Position numbers and translations under genes: made by a program. From an uncultured Clostridia bacterium (lineage in GTDB: Bacteria; Bacillota; Clostridia; TANB77; CAG-508), in the NCBI GenBank assembly GCA_934167495.1, contig CAKPKP010000010.1, positions 1-63,456 on the forward strand: a DNA stretch of 63,456 bases, in the 5' to 3' direction. Shown piece by piece: positions 16,853 to 26,000 of the stretch (its first letter is position 1; the number at the start of each line of letters is the position of its first letter). The notes beneath the pieces were generated by a model that saw only the letters and a list, made by a program, of their open reading frames with translations, ran no database searches and was not told the origin of the DNA.

Positions 16853-16906
16853 ATCTAATAGAAGATTTCTCTGAAATGCCTATAATATAAATACAAGGAG
16901 AAAGAT

Positions 16907-17467
16907 ATGAGTGACAATAAAGAAATAAAAAGATGTCATTGGGTAGATTTAAAAAGTGATTTATATGTTAAATATCATGATACAGAATGGGGAATAGCTT
17001 CATACGATGATAAATACTTGTTTGAAATGCTAGTGCTAGAATCATTTCAGGCTGGTCTTTCATGGATAACTATCCTAAAAAAGAGAGAATATTTTAGAAA
17101 AGCATTTGACAATTTTAATCCTATAATAATTTCAAAATATAAAGAAAACAAAATAGATGAATTATTACAAAACGAAAATATAATTAGAAATAAATTAAAA
17201 ATAAAAGCAACAATAAAAAATGCAGAAATATTTTTGGATATTCAAAAAGAATATGGTAGTTTTTCAAATTATATTTGGAGTTGGACAGAAGGAAAGGTTA
17301 TAAAAGGCGATGGAGAAACATTGAAAACTTCCAGTGAATTATCAGATAAAATAAGTAGAGATTTATATAAAAAAGGAATGAGATTTGTTGGTACAACTAT
17401 TATATATTCATATCTTCAAGCTATAGGAATTATAGATGATCACGAGAAAAATTGTTATAAATATTAA
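16907..17467 (+). CDS. tag: DNA-3-methyladenine glycosylase I
   Basis: Tag excises 3-methyladenine from alkylated DNA and starts base-excision repair. The start KRCHWVDLKSDLYVKYHDTEWG carries the zinc-binding Cys/His of the family; the core LFEMLVLESFQAGLSWITILKKRE contains the catalytic-pocket residues, and KGMRFVGTTIIYSYLQAIGIIDDHEKNCYKY carries the C-terminal zinc ligands (H and C). The length of 186 residues is standard. It stands alone, with an AAGGAG site and a terminator upstream. Confidence 0.95.
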   Translation: MSDNKEIKRCHWVDLKSDLYVKYHDTEWGIASYDDKYLFEMLVLESFQAGLSWITILKKREYFRKAFDNFNPIIISKYKENKIDELLQNENIIRNKLKIKATIKNAEIFLDIQKEYGSFSNYIWSWTEGKVIKGDGETLKTSSELSDKISRDLYKKGMRFVGTTIIYSYLQAIGIIDDHEKNCYKY

Positions 17468-17524
17468 AAAAATGTATCAATATTTCAACAATATGTTTTT
17501 AAAATTACAAATCAATTACAATTA

Positions 17525-17553
17525 TTGAAATAAAAAAAAATAAATATTATAAT
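17525..17553 (+). promoter_or_regulatory. Sigma-A-type promoter, one of three with the same extended -35
   Basis: TTGAAA (17525-17530), 17 bp, TATAAT (17548-17553). The preceding TTACAATTA is shared with the promoter at 22987 and in part with that at 18307. It would transcribe through the inverted DnaA-box hairpin into the small gene at 17762. Confidence 0.6.
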
Positions 17554-17620
17554 AAGCAAGTACCGAAGATAAAATATAAAAAATACAAAAATAAAAGATA
17601 AAAAATAAGAAAAATGGAAA

Positions 17621-17667
17621 AGTTATCCACAAATTATTGGCAATTTGTGGATAACTAATGCTTTTTT
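17621..17667. repeat. 15-bp perfect inverted repeat made of two DnaA-box sequences, with T tract
   Basis: AGTTATCCACAAATT (17621-17635) and its exact complement AATTTGTGGATAACT (17642-17656) are separated by 6 bp. Each arm contains TTATCCACA, the consensus DnaA box. TTTTTT follows at 17662-17667, so the hairpin can also act as a terminator or attenuator. It lies in the 294-bp gap between tag and the next gene, which otherwise holds only the promoter at 17525. Confidence 0.65.
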
Positions 17668-17761
17668 CAGCAAATAAAAGAAAATAAATTGAAAAAATTA
17701 GCAAAATTTTAGTGTTAACATAAATTAAAAATTATCATATTATATACAGAAGGTGATATAT

Positions 17762-18064
17762 ATGGTAAATTTTTTTTTAGCTTCAATTATATATATTTTA
17801 GCAATTTATGGAATTATTAATTTAATAAAAGAAGTTATTTTTAATATTAAATATAAGAATGAAATTGATTCAATAAAACATTATATATATGTAAAAGATG
17901 CAGAAGACATTATAGAAATATACATAAGAGATATTTTATTTAAGTATCCAAACTTAAAAAATATAACTATAATAGACGAAAATTCTAAAGATAATACATA
18001 TAAAATATTAGAAAAAATTAAATCAGAATATGATTATATCAATATTGTAAAATCAGAAACATAA
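17762..18064 (+). CDS. Small membrane-anchored protein with glycosyltransferase-like motif, unknown function
   Basis: I do not recognise a defined family. The 100-residue product has one N-terminal hydrophobic segment (FFLASIIYILAIYGIINLI, residues 3-21) and a soluble part ending NITIIDENSKDNTYKILEKI, which resembles the nucleotide-binding motif of GT-A (family 2) glycosyltransferases (IDDxSxDxT). The rest of a glycosyltransferase is missing, so catalysis is unlikely; it may be a stable small family or a remnant. ATG 17762 is preferred to GTG 17753 because the latter lies inside the GAAGGTG binding site. A terminator follows at 18181. Confidence 0.55.
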   Translation: MVNFFLASIIYILAIYGIINLIKEVIFNIKYKNEIDSIKHYIYVKDAEDIIEIYIRDILFKYPNLKNITIIDENSKDNTYKILEKIKSEYDYINIVKSET

Positions 18065-18068
18065 AGAG

Positions 18069-18168
18069 TAATAGTGGGCAAATCTATATTTTAAATTATA
18101 AAATTTAGTACACATTTAATTGTTCGTGTGCGAAATTTGCATATAGCAAATTTCTGTGTAAAGTATTC
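18069..18168 (-). repeat. Dispersed intergenic repeat, copy 1 (core 18119-18167)
   Basis: Read on the minus strand, the core contains an inverted repeat AGAAATTTGC/GCAAATTTC around TATAT, followed by the segment CGCACACGAAC. It matches copies at 53759-53808 and 57171-57220 on the + strand. Copies 1 and 2 also share a distal GCCCACTATT, so their unit is about 100 bp. Confidence 0.7.
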
Positions 18169-18180
18169 CTATTATATAAA

Positions 18181-18236
18181 AAAGCACTTTACTTTAGTAT
18201 ATTTGTACTAATTGTAAGGTGTTTTTTGTAATAAGT
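18181..18236 (+). terminator. Terminator after the small membrane protein gene
   Basis: AAAGCACTTTAC (18181-18192) pairs with GTAAGGTGTTTT (18224-18235) using G-U pairs, running into a T tract. It follows repeat copy 1 in the 308-bp gap before the large secreted-protein gene; the rest of this gap is the promoter at 18307. Confidence 0.7.
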
Positions 18237-18306
18237 TTAAAGCTATATACTTTAAATGAAAAAATATTACAAATATATAGTTTAGATTACAAGTATATTA
18301 CATTTG

Positions 18307-18335
18307 TTGAAATAGAATAAATTAAATTTTATAAT
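18307..18335 (+). promoter_or_regulatory. Sigma-A-type promoter of the first giant secreted protein
   Basis: TTGAAA (18307-18312), 17 bp, TATAAT (18330-18335). The block upstream of -35 (TTACATTTG) resembles TTACAATTA upstream of the promoters at 17525 and 22987. Confidence 0.65.
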
Positions 18336-18372
18336 AAAATAAGAGTAATATTCAAAAGAAATGAGGAAAATT

Positions 18373-21300
18373 ATGAGAAAAAAATTAAAAATAATAACTA
18401 TAATAGGAATTTTAATAATATTATTATGTTCTTTTATGCCAACAATAGTATATGGAGAAGGAATTGAGGGGGATGAAGTAAAAACAGAAGATCTATATAT
18501 ATATTCAAAAAAAGAAGATGGAACAATAAAAATAACAGGAGTAACAGAAGAATTTTATAATTATTATGAAGGAGAAGAAAGATTAATATTACCCGAAATG
18601 TTAGATGGGTCATATGTAACAAGTGTGTTAATGAGATTAAATGTTCTCACAACAATAAAAGAAATAAAAATACCAGATAAAGTAGAATCAATAGGTTCAC
18701 ATTTGTTTGAAGATTGCACAGCATTAGAAAGTGTAATACTACCATCAAAAATAAAAGCAATAGGCGAAAATGCTTTTTATAATTGTAGTAATTTAAAACA
18801 AATAAAGATACCAGATGAAGTAACATTAATAGGTGATTTAGCATTTGCAGAATGTACAAGTTTGAAAAAAGTAGAGTTACCAGAAAATGTACAAAGAATT
18901 GGGGAAAATGTATTTCAAAATTGTACAGGATTAGAAGAAATAAAAATAAATAATAAGGTAACAGTAATAAAAGATAATGCATTTACAGGATGTACAAGCT
19001 TAAGAGAAATAGAAATCCCAAAAAGTGTAACAAAAATAAAAGTAAACGCATTTAAAGATTGTACAAGTTTAACAAAGGTAACAATAAAAAACAGTTCAAT
19101 AACATTAGAAAATAATATATTTGAAGGAGTACCAAGAGTAAGTTTAGCAAGTTATAAAAACTCAACATCATCAGTATATGCAGAAGGGTATGAGAATATA
19201 AATTTTGAAGAAATAGCATCAGAAATTTCACAAGTAGAAAAAGCAGGATGGCTAATGTCAGCATTTGCAAATGAATGTGCAACAACATATTCTAACAAAT
19301 TTTATTATACAGAATCACATCCAGGAAGAGAAACATACGTATTTAATTATCAAAATGAGGAAGTAGGAAATTCGACATTAACTTTAGACTGTGTAGGAAA
19401 TTTAAATCTATTTATATATCAAACAACAGGATTATGGAGTAAAAATTTTGCAATAAATAATGACCCTACATATTTAACACCACAAAGTGGATTGAAAGCA
19501 GATGATGTATTTGAATCAGAAGGCTATATACAAGCTAAAACATTTTATAATATAGCAGGAGCGATAACAGAAGGAAAGTTACATGTAGGAGATTTAATAC
19601 AACTAGATGGACATGTAGCAATGTATACAGGAATTTCAAGTGATGGAATGGTATTATGTCCAGAGAACTATAGTGAACATCCAAGTATGACATATAAGAA
19701 TTTTATTTCAGGAAGTCCAAGTGTGTGGGCTTCAGCAGGAAATATATATAGAATAAAAGAAGAAGCAGCAAATGAATTAACATTCTTATATGAATTAAAT
19801 ACAAAAGAAGAAGTAGAAGCATATGGAAGAAAATTAGCAGAAGCATATATGCAAGGAGAAGCAGAATATAAAGGAGAAACATTAAAAAGAAAGAATTACG
19901 GAATAAATAAAGTAACAGTAGGAAATAAAACAGAACCAGTAATAGGAACAGAAACAATAGATAATGTAGAAATAAAAACAATAAAAAATATAAAAGGATA
20001 TACAGTAAAAGATATAAAAGCATTAGAAATGTTTGCAGGATATAGCAAAGTAGAAGTACTAGATGAAGAAGGTAAAGTAATAACAAATGAAAATGAAAAA
20101 ATGATATCAACAGCAATGAAAGTAAGACTTTATAAAGATATAACAACAGGACAAGCACTAGAAATAAGAGCAGGAGGAGATACTCTGCAAGAAGAGTATG
20201 TAGTAATAATATACGGTGATGTAACAGGAGCAGGAAAGCCAAGTGCAATAGATGCATTAGCAATAGTAAAAAATGCAACAGGAAAAATAAAGTTTAATAA
20301 CAAAATAAAAGAAATAGCAGGAAGAGTAAGTAAAGAGGCAAGAAAAAATAAAACAAGACCAACAGCAGTAGATGCATTAATGATAGTACAAGAAAGGTTA
20401 GGAAAAATAAAGATAAATCAAGGAGAATTTACAGAACAAGAACCAGAAGTAGATGAAACATCAGAAGTAATACCAATATATACAAGAGCAGACTTAGAAA
20501 AAGTAGGATCAGGCGAAGAATGGCTAGTAGAATCAGTAGGAAAAATATATACAATGAAAACAGATGCTAAGTATGTTTTAATGAAAGATATAGATTTATC
20601 AGAAAAAGCATGGACCCCAATAGGATTGCCAGAAGTAAAAAATGAAGCAGGAGAAGTAATAAAAGAAAGTACAATACTAACAAATACATTTGAAGGAAAT
20701 AATCATAAAATAACAGGTATGACAATAACAGGTGAACAAACATCTAAAGAAATAGGATTATTTGCAGTAACTTCAGCTAATATAAAGCATTTAAAACTAG
20801 AAAATGCTAAAATTAACAATATAACATTTACAGAAGATGCAAGCACAGTATTAGATGAAAAGCAAAGTAAATTTGATTGTGGAACTGGAATATTAGTAGG
20901 ATGTTTATTGTCTGATAATAACATAGAAAGTGAAAAAATTGTAATAAACAATTGTGAAATTTCAGGAGAAACTTCAGAGGATTATGTAAGTGGAGGAATA
21001 GTAGGAAAAATATATGGCGTAAATGCTACAGTATTTATAGAAAATTGCATTAATAATGTTAATTTAACTGGTGCAGGAATAGCTAAAAATGTAGAATCCA
21101 ATATTAATATCATAAATTGTAAAAATAATGGAAGCATAAATGGTGCTGGATTTATATTAATTTTGAAAAATTCAAATATAATTGTAGCAAATAGTACAAA
21201 TAATGGTGACACTGGCTCTATAAATATGGTAGAAAATATATATTTACAATATTCAAGTGGATTTATAGATATTATGGACAATGTAAATATATCAATAATA

Positions 21301-22527
21301 TCTTGTATAAATAATGGTAAAATTACTAATGGAAGTGGTTTTATTCAAAATGCAAATGATGATAATTTAAGTTATGTAAAAATAAATAAATGTACAAATG
21401 CAGGAGAGATTGTAAGAACAGATGGCGGATATTATGCTGGTATATGTGGAAATATGCATTCAGTAAAAGAAATAATAATTTTAAATTCAACTAATACGGG
21501 AAATGTTCAAGGATATGCAGGAATTTTATGTTATACACCAGCAAGTTTAATACAAATAGAAAATTGTGATAATTATGGAAATATAATTACTACAAGTGGA
21601 ACTGGAGCAGGAATAATATATGATGTTTTAGCTGATGATGGAGATGTTATAATAAAAAAATGTAATAATTATGGAAATATAGAGGGAAGCTCTTCTGTTG
21701 GTGGAATAGGAGGTTGCATTGCACGTGCAAAAACTTTTACAGTTAGTGAGTGTACAAATGCAGGAGAGATTAAAGCTTCTGCAAATACTGGTGGAATTAT
21801 AGGATATATAAGCGACTATGTTAATGAAGTTAATATAAATAATTGTACTAATGAAGAAACAGGAAAGATTAAATCCGCAAATTCAAGTGCAGGAATTTTA
21901 GGAATGATTGATATAAAGGATAAATTTGAATTTGAAAATAATACAAATAATGCTGAAATATTTGGAGATAATAGTGTAGGTGGAATAATAGGCTGGATAG
22001 ATAGTGAAGAAAAAGCCGATGGAAAAATTGAAAATTGTACAAATAGTGGAAATGTAAATGGAAATACGTTAGTAGGTGGAATTATAGGAGCTTATAGTGG
22101 TAATTTAGTAGAGGTTAAAAATTGTATTAACAAAGCTGAGATAACGGTTTTAGAGGGAGATGCAGGAGGAATATTTGGATATTTATCTGGACCAAATAAT
22201 TATGATGATGCAAAAATAACCGAATGTAAAAATATGGGGAATATAATATGTGGAAATAAAGAAAATCCTGAAAAAGGTGGTTACTGCGTAGGTGGAATAG
22301 CAGGGTATTGTTATTCTTCTACTGAATTTGTGAGATGTACAAATTCAGGAAATTTAACAACATTTTCAGCATCACCAAGTATGGGAGGAATTGTTGGATC
22401 AGGCAGAATGAAAAATACAGGTTGCAGTAATTCTGGTACATTAAATTGTCCAAATGTTGTTGATCCAGACTTCGATTTATCTATTTGTGTCGGAGATATA
22501 ATAGGTGATGGTACTATTGAAGAGTAA
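18373..22527 (+). CDS. Giant secreted BspA-like protein: LRR, Cys/His peptidase-like, dockerin-like and GLUG-type repeats
   Basis: The 1384-residue protein has, in order: a signal peptide (residues 1-30, ending VYGEG); BspA/LRR_5 repeats, about 70-275, with units such as AIGENAFYNCSNLKQIKIP; an NlpC/P60-like region with LDCVGNLNLFIYQTTG (cysteine near residue 338) and GHVAMYTG (histidine near 413); a dockerin-like pair (GDVTGAGKPSAIDALAIVKN near 614, PTAVDALMIVQERLG near 662); an ADLEKVGSG-type module near 703; and some twenty Asn/Cys/Gly-rich GLUG-type repeats to the end. I chose ATG 18373, 7 bp after GAGG, over ATG 18361. A surface or extracellular role is likely; the substrate is unknown. 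Confidence 0.85.
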   Translation: MRKKLKIITIIGILIILLCSFMPTIVYGEGIEGDEVKTEDLYIYSKKEDGTIKITGVTEEFYNYYEGEERLILPEMLDGSYVTSVLMRLNVLTTIKEIKIPDKVESIGSHLFEDCTALESVILPSKIKAIGENAFYNCSNLKQIKIPDEVTLIGDLAFAECTSLKKVELPENVQRIGENVFQNCTGLEEIKINNKVTVIKDNAFTGCTSLREIEIPKSVTKIKVNAFKDCTSLTKVTIKNSSITLENNIFEGVPRVSLASYKNSTSSVYAEGYENINFEEIASEISQVEKAGWLMSAFANECATTYSNKFYYTESHPGRETYVFNYQNEEVGNSTLTLDCVGNLNLFIYQTTGLWSKNFAINNDPTYLTPQSGLKADDVFESEGYIQAKTFYNIAGAITEGKLHVGDLIQLDGHVAMYTGISSDGMVLCPENYSEHPSMTYKNFISGSPSVWASAGNIYRIKEEAANELTFLYELNTKEEVEAYGRKLAEAYMQGEAEYKGETLKRKNYGINKVTVGNKTEPVIGTETIDNVEIKTIKNIKGYTVKDIKALEMFAGYSKVEVLDEEGKVITNENEKMISTAMKVRLYKDITTGQALEIRAGGDTLQEEYVVIIYGDVTGAGKPSAIDALAIVKNATGKIKFNNKIKEIAGRVSKEARKNKTRPTAVDALMIVQERLGKIKINQGEFTEQEPEVDETSEVIPIYTRADLEKVGSGEEWLVESVGKIYTMKTDAKYVLMKDIDLSEKAWTPIGLPEVKNEAGEVIKESTILTNTFEGNNHKITGMTITGEQTSKEIGLFAVTSANIKHLKLENAKINNITFTEDASTVLDEKQSKFDCGTGILVGCLLSDNNIESEKIVINNCEISGETSEDYVSGGIVGKIYGVNATVFIENCINNVNLTGAGIAKNVESNINIINCKNNGSINGAGFILILKNSNIIVANSTNNGDTGSINMVENIYLQYSSGFIDIMDNVNISIISCINNGKITNGSGFIQNANDDNLSYVKINKCTNAGEIVRTDGGYYAGICGNMHSVKEIIILNSTNTGNVQGYAGILCYTPASLIQIENCDNYGNIITTSGTGAGIIYDVLADDGDVIIKKCNNYGNIEGSSSVGGIGGCIARAKTFTVSECTNAGEIKASANTGGIIGYISDYVNEVNINNCTNEETGKIKSANSSAGILGMIDIKDKFEFENNTNNAEIFGDNSVGGIIGWIDSEEKADGKIENCTNSGNVNGNTLVGGIIGAYSGNLVEVKNCINKAEITVLEGDAGGIFGYLSGPNNYDDAKITECKNMGNIICGNKENPEKGGYCVGGIAGYCYSSTEFVRCTNSGNLTTFSASPSMGGIVGSGRMKNTGCSNSGTLNCPNVVDPDFDLSICVGDIIGDGTIEE

Positions 22528-22562
22528 AAAGAAAATATAACTTATTTATTTAATAAAAAATT

Positions 22563-22612
22563 AAAGAACAGTGAATTTAGAGATTAAAATATTATATTCA
22601 CTGTTCTTTTTT
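22563..22612 (+). terminator. Terminator after the first giant secreted protein
   Basis: AAGAACAGTGAAT (22564-22576) pairs perfectly with ATTCACTGTTCTT (22596-22608), followed by a T run. Confidence 0.85.
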
Positions 22613-22658
22613 ATATAAATATAAAATATATATTTATATAAAAGGATAGGTGAATAAT

Positions 22659-22940
22659 ATGCGAAACTCAAAAAGATTTAGTAAAATAAATGAAATATTA
22701 GAAATACCAAAAGAAGTATCTACAGATATTCCAAAAATAACAGCAATAGGATTTGAAGAAATGCTCATAGAAAATTACAAAGGAATTCTAGAATATGATG
22801 AAATTTTTATAAGAATAAGTACTCATATTGGAATTATAGATATAAGTGGATTAAATTTAAGTTTAAATCAGATGACTGAAGATGATATTTTAATTTCTGG
22901 AAAAATTGAAAATATAGAATTTGAAAAAAAAACTAACTAA
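22659..22940 (+). CDS. yqfC: Sporulation protein YqfC (YabP/YqfC family)
   Basis: This 93-residue protein matches YqfC: SKINEILEIPKEVSTDIPKITAIGFEEMLIENYKGILEYDE aligns with the family pattern (LPxDVxxDxPRITxxGxxxxxIENxKGI), and the C-terminal part ends with ILISGKIENIEFE. YqfC is made in the mother cell in B. subtilis and is normally followed directly by yqfD; here a 4.2-kb secreted-protein gene intervenes. ATG 22659 is preferred, 7 bp after AGGTG. Confidence 0.85.
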   Translation: MRNSKRFSKINEILEIPKEVSTDIPKITAIGFEEMLIENYKGILEYDEIFIRISTHIGIIDISGLNLSLNQMTEDDILISGKIENIEFEKKTN

Positions 22941-22986
22941 TATATTTCAAATGTTTATAGTTATAGTTACAAATACGTTACAATTA

Positions 22987-23015
22987 TTGAAATGAAATAC
23001 AATAAAAATTATAAT
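22987..23015 (+). promoter_or_regulatory. Sigma-A-type promoter of the second giant secreted protein
   Basis: TTGAAA (22987-22992), 17 bp, TATAAT (23010-23015), preceded by TTACAATTA exactly as at 17525. Confidence 0.65.
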
Positions 23016-23051
23016 ATATAATGAAATTAGTATATAAATAGGAGAGATTGT

Positions 23052-26000
23052 ATGAAAAAGATAATTGTAGCAACAATAATTGCGATAATGTTATGTGTAT
23101 CGTTTAATTTAAATGTATATGCAGAAGGTATTAAAGAGGATACATATACAGTAGAAGAAATGTATAAATATGAAGCAAAAGAAGATGGTACAATAAAAAT
23201 AACAGGTGTAACAGAAAAATTTTTTGAGTATTATGATGGAGCAACAATACTAGAATTACCAGACGAAATTAATGGTATGGAAGTTACTAGTATATTAACA
23301 AGATTAAATAAAATAGATACATTAAAAGAAATAAAATTACCTAAAAGTATGAAGGTAATTGGTTCACATTTATTTGAAGATTGTGTAAACCTAGAAAAAG
23401 TAACACTACCAGATAATATAACTTTAATAAATGAAAAAGCATTTTATAATTGCAGTAATTTAAAAACAATAGAAATGCCAGAAAGTGTTATTCAAATAGA
23501 AGATTTAGCATTTGCAGAATGTAGAAGTTTAAAGAAAATAGAGTTACCAGCGAATGTTAAAAGATTAGGGGAAAATGTATTTCAAAATTGTACAGGATTA
23601 GAAGAAATAAAAATAAATAATAAGTTAACTGTAATAAAGGATAATACATTTATAGGATGTACAAGCTTAAGAGAAATAGAAATTCCAAAAAATATAACTA
23701 AAATTAAAACAAATGCATTTAAAGATTGTGTAAGTTTAACAGGAGTAACAATAAAAAATAGTTCAATAACATTAGAAGATAAAATATTTGAAGGAATACC
23801 AAATTTAACAATAAAAAGTTATAATGGATCAACAGCATCAGTGTATGCAGAAAAATATGAAAATATAAATTTTGAAGGAACAGCATCAGAAATTTCACAA
23901 GTAGAAAAAGCAGGAATTTTAATGTCTGCTTTTGCAAAAGAGTGTGTAGAAAATGATGATTACAGTAGGAGATTTACATATACAACAAATAATAGAAATA
24001 ATATAGTTTTTGCACAACCAGTAGATAACACACCAGTATCAAGAATAACAGTAGACTGTGTAGGAGCTGTAAATTTATTTGTATACCAATCAACAGGATT
24101 ATGGGGAAAAGATTTTAATATTCCACTAACTGATCCTGTATACGTATCACCAGGTGGAATAAGAGCAACAGATATATTTGAGTATATTCCGATATGTGCA
24201 AACGGAGAGCAATATACACCTGAACAAATACAATATTATGCAACATTAGGAAAGGTAATGCCAGGAGATATAATACAATTACCAGCATCAGGAAATAAAG
24301 GGCAACATGTGGCGATGTTTTGTGGATTAGGGCAAAAAAATGATGATTCAACTAGAGAAGTAGTTGGAAAAATGATGTGTCCAGAAGATTGGAGCGGAAA
24401 TCCTAATGGAAAATTAATTTACTCAAATATAAATACAGGAAGAGACACGTGGGGTTCAACTGCAATTGTTGCTAGAATAAAAGAAGAAGCAGCAAATGAA
24501 TTAACATTCTTATATGAATTAAATACAAAAGAAGAAGTAGAAGCATATGGAAGAAAATTAGCAGAAGCATATATGCAAGGAGAAGCAGAATATAAAGGAG
24601 AAACATTAAAAAGAAAGAATTACGGAATAAATAAAGTAACAGTAGGAAATAAAACAGAACCAGTAATAGGAACAGAAACAATAGATAATGTAGAAATAAA
24701 AACAATAAAAAATATAAAAGGATATACAGTAAAAGACATAAAAGCATTAGATATGTTTTCAGGATATAGCAAAGTAGAAGTGCTAGATGAAGAAGGAAAT
24801 GTAATAACAAATGAAGATGAAAAAATGATATCAACAGCAATGAGAGTAAGACTTTATAAAGATGTAACAGCAGGACAAGCACTAGAAATAAGAGCAGGAG
24901 GAGATACTCTGCAAGAAGAGTATGTAGTAATAATATACGGAGATGTAACAGGAACAGGAAAGCCAAGTGCAATAGATGCATTAGCAATAGTAAAAAATGC
25001 AACAGGAAAAATAAGTTTTGAAAGTGCAATAAAAGAAATAGCAGGAAGAGTAAGTGAAGAGTCAAGAAAAAATAAAACAAGACCAACAGCAGTAGATGCA
25101 TTAATGATAGTACAAGAAAAATTAGGAAAGATAGAAATAAACCAAGGAGAATTTACAGAACAAGAACCAGAAGTAGATGAAACATCAGATATAATACCAA
25201 TATATACAAGAGCAGACTTAGAAAAAGTGGGATCAGGCGAAGAATGGCTAGTAGAATCAGTAGGAAAAATATATACAATGAAAACAGATGCGAAGTATGT
25301 TTTAATGAAAGATATAGATTTATCAGAAAAAGAATGGACACCAATAGGGATGCCAGAAATAAAAAATGAATCAGGTGAAGTAATAAAAGAAGGTACAGCA
25401 CTAACAAATACATTTGAAGGAAACAATCATAAAATAACAGGCTTAACAATAACAGGAGAACAAGAAACAAAAGACATAGGATTATTTTCTGTATCTCAAG
25501 CAAGTATAAATCATTTAACTTTAGAAAATGTAAACATACATAATGTAACATTTTCTAGTACAGCAAAAAGTGTACTAGATGATGAAGAAGAGTCAAGCAC
25601 AAATTCTTCAATAGCAGCTTTAGTAGGATGTATGTTAAATAATGAAAATGAAATAATTTTAAATAGATGCAAAATATCAGGTACAGTAAATCCAGATATT
25701 GAAGCAAATACTAACTTTGAGGATGATACAGAATACACTAATATATATATAGCAGGATTAGTAGGATATATATATAGTGATAATGAAAATAAATATGAAA
25801 TATATAATTGCGAAAATACTGCAAATGTATATTCAGGAATTAAATATGATAAATATTCAGAAGGGTTTGAGCAAGGTAATCATTTTGCTAATAGAACTAG
25901 ACCATATCGTATTGCTGGAATAATTTCGGCAACAAATGCAGAATTGGAAGTATATAATTGTAAAAATTCGGGTGAAATTCAAGGAGATCAAGGTATAGCA

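Noticed and set aside
20215..20400. EF-hand or calcium-binding dockerin that would imply a cellulosome
   Set aside because: Two of the four usual calcium ligands are replaced in the first loop and the second is more diverged; no cohesin is visible. I call it dockerin-like only.
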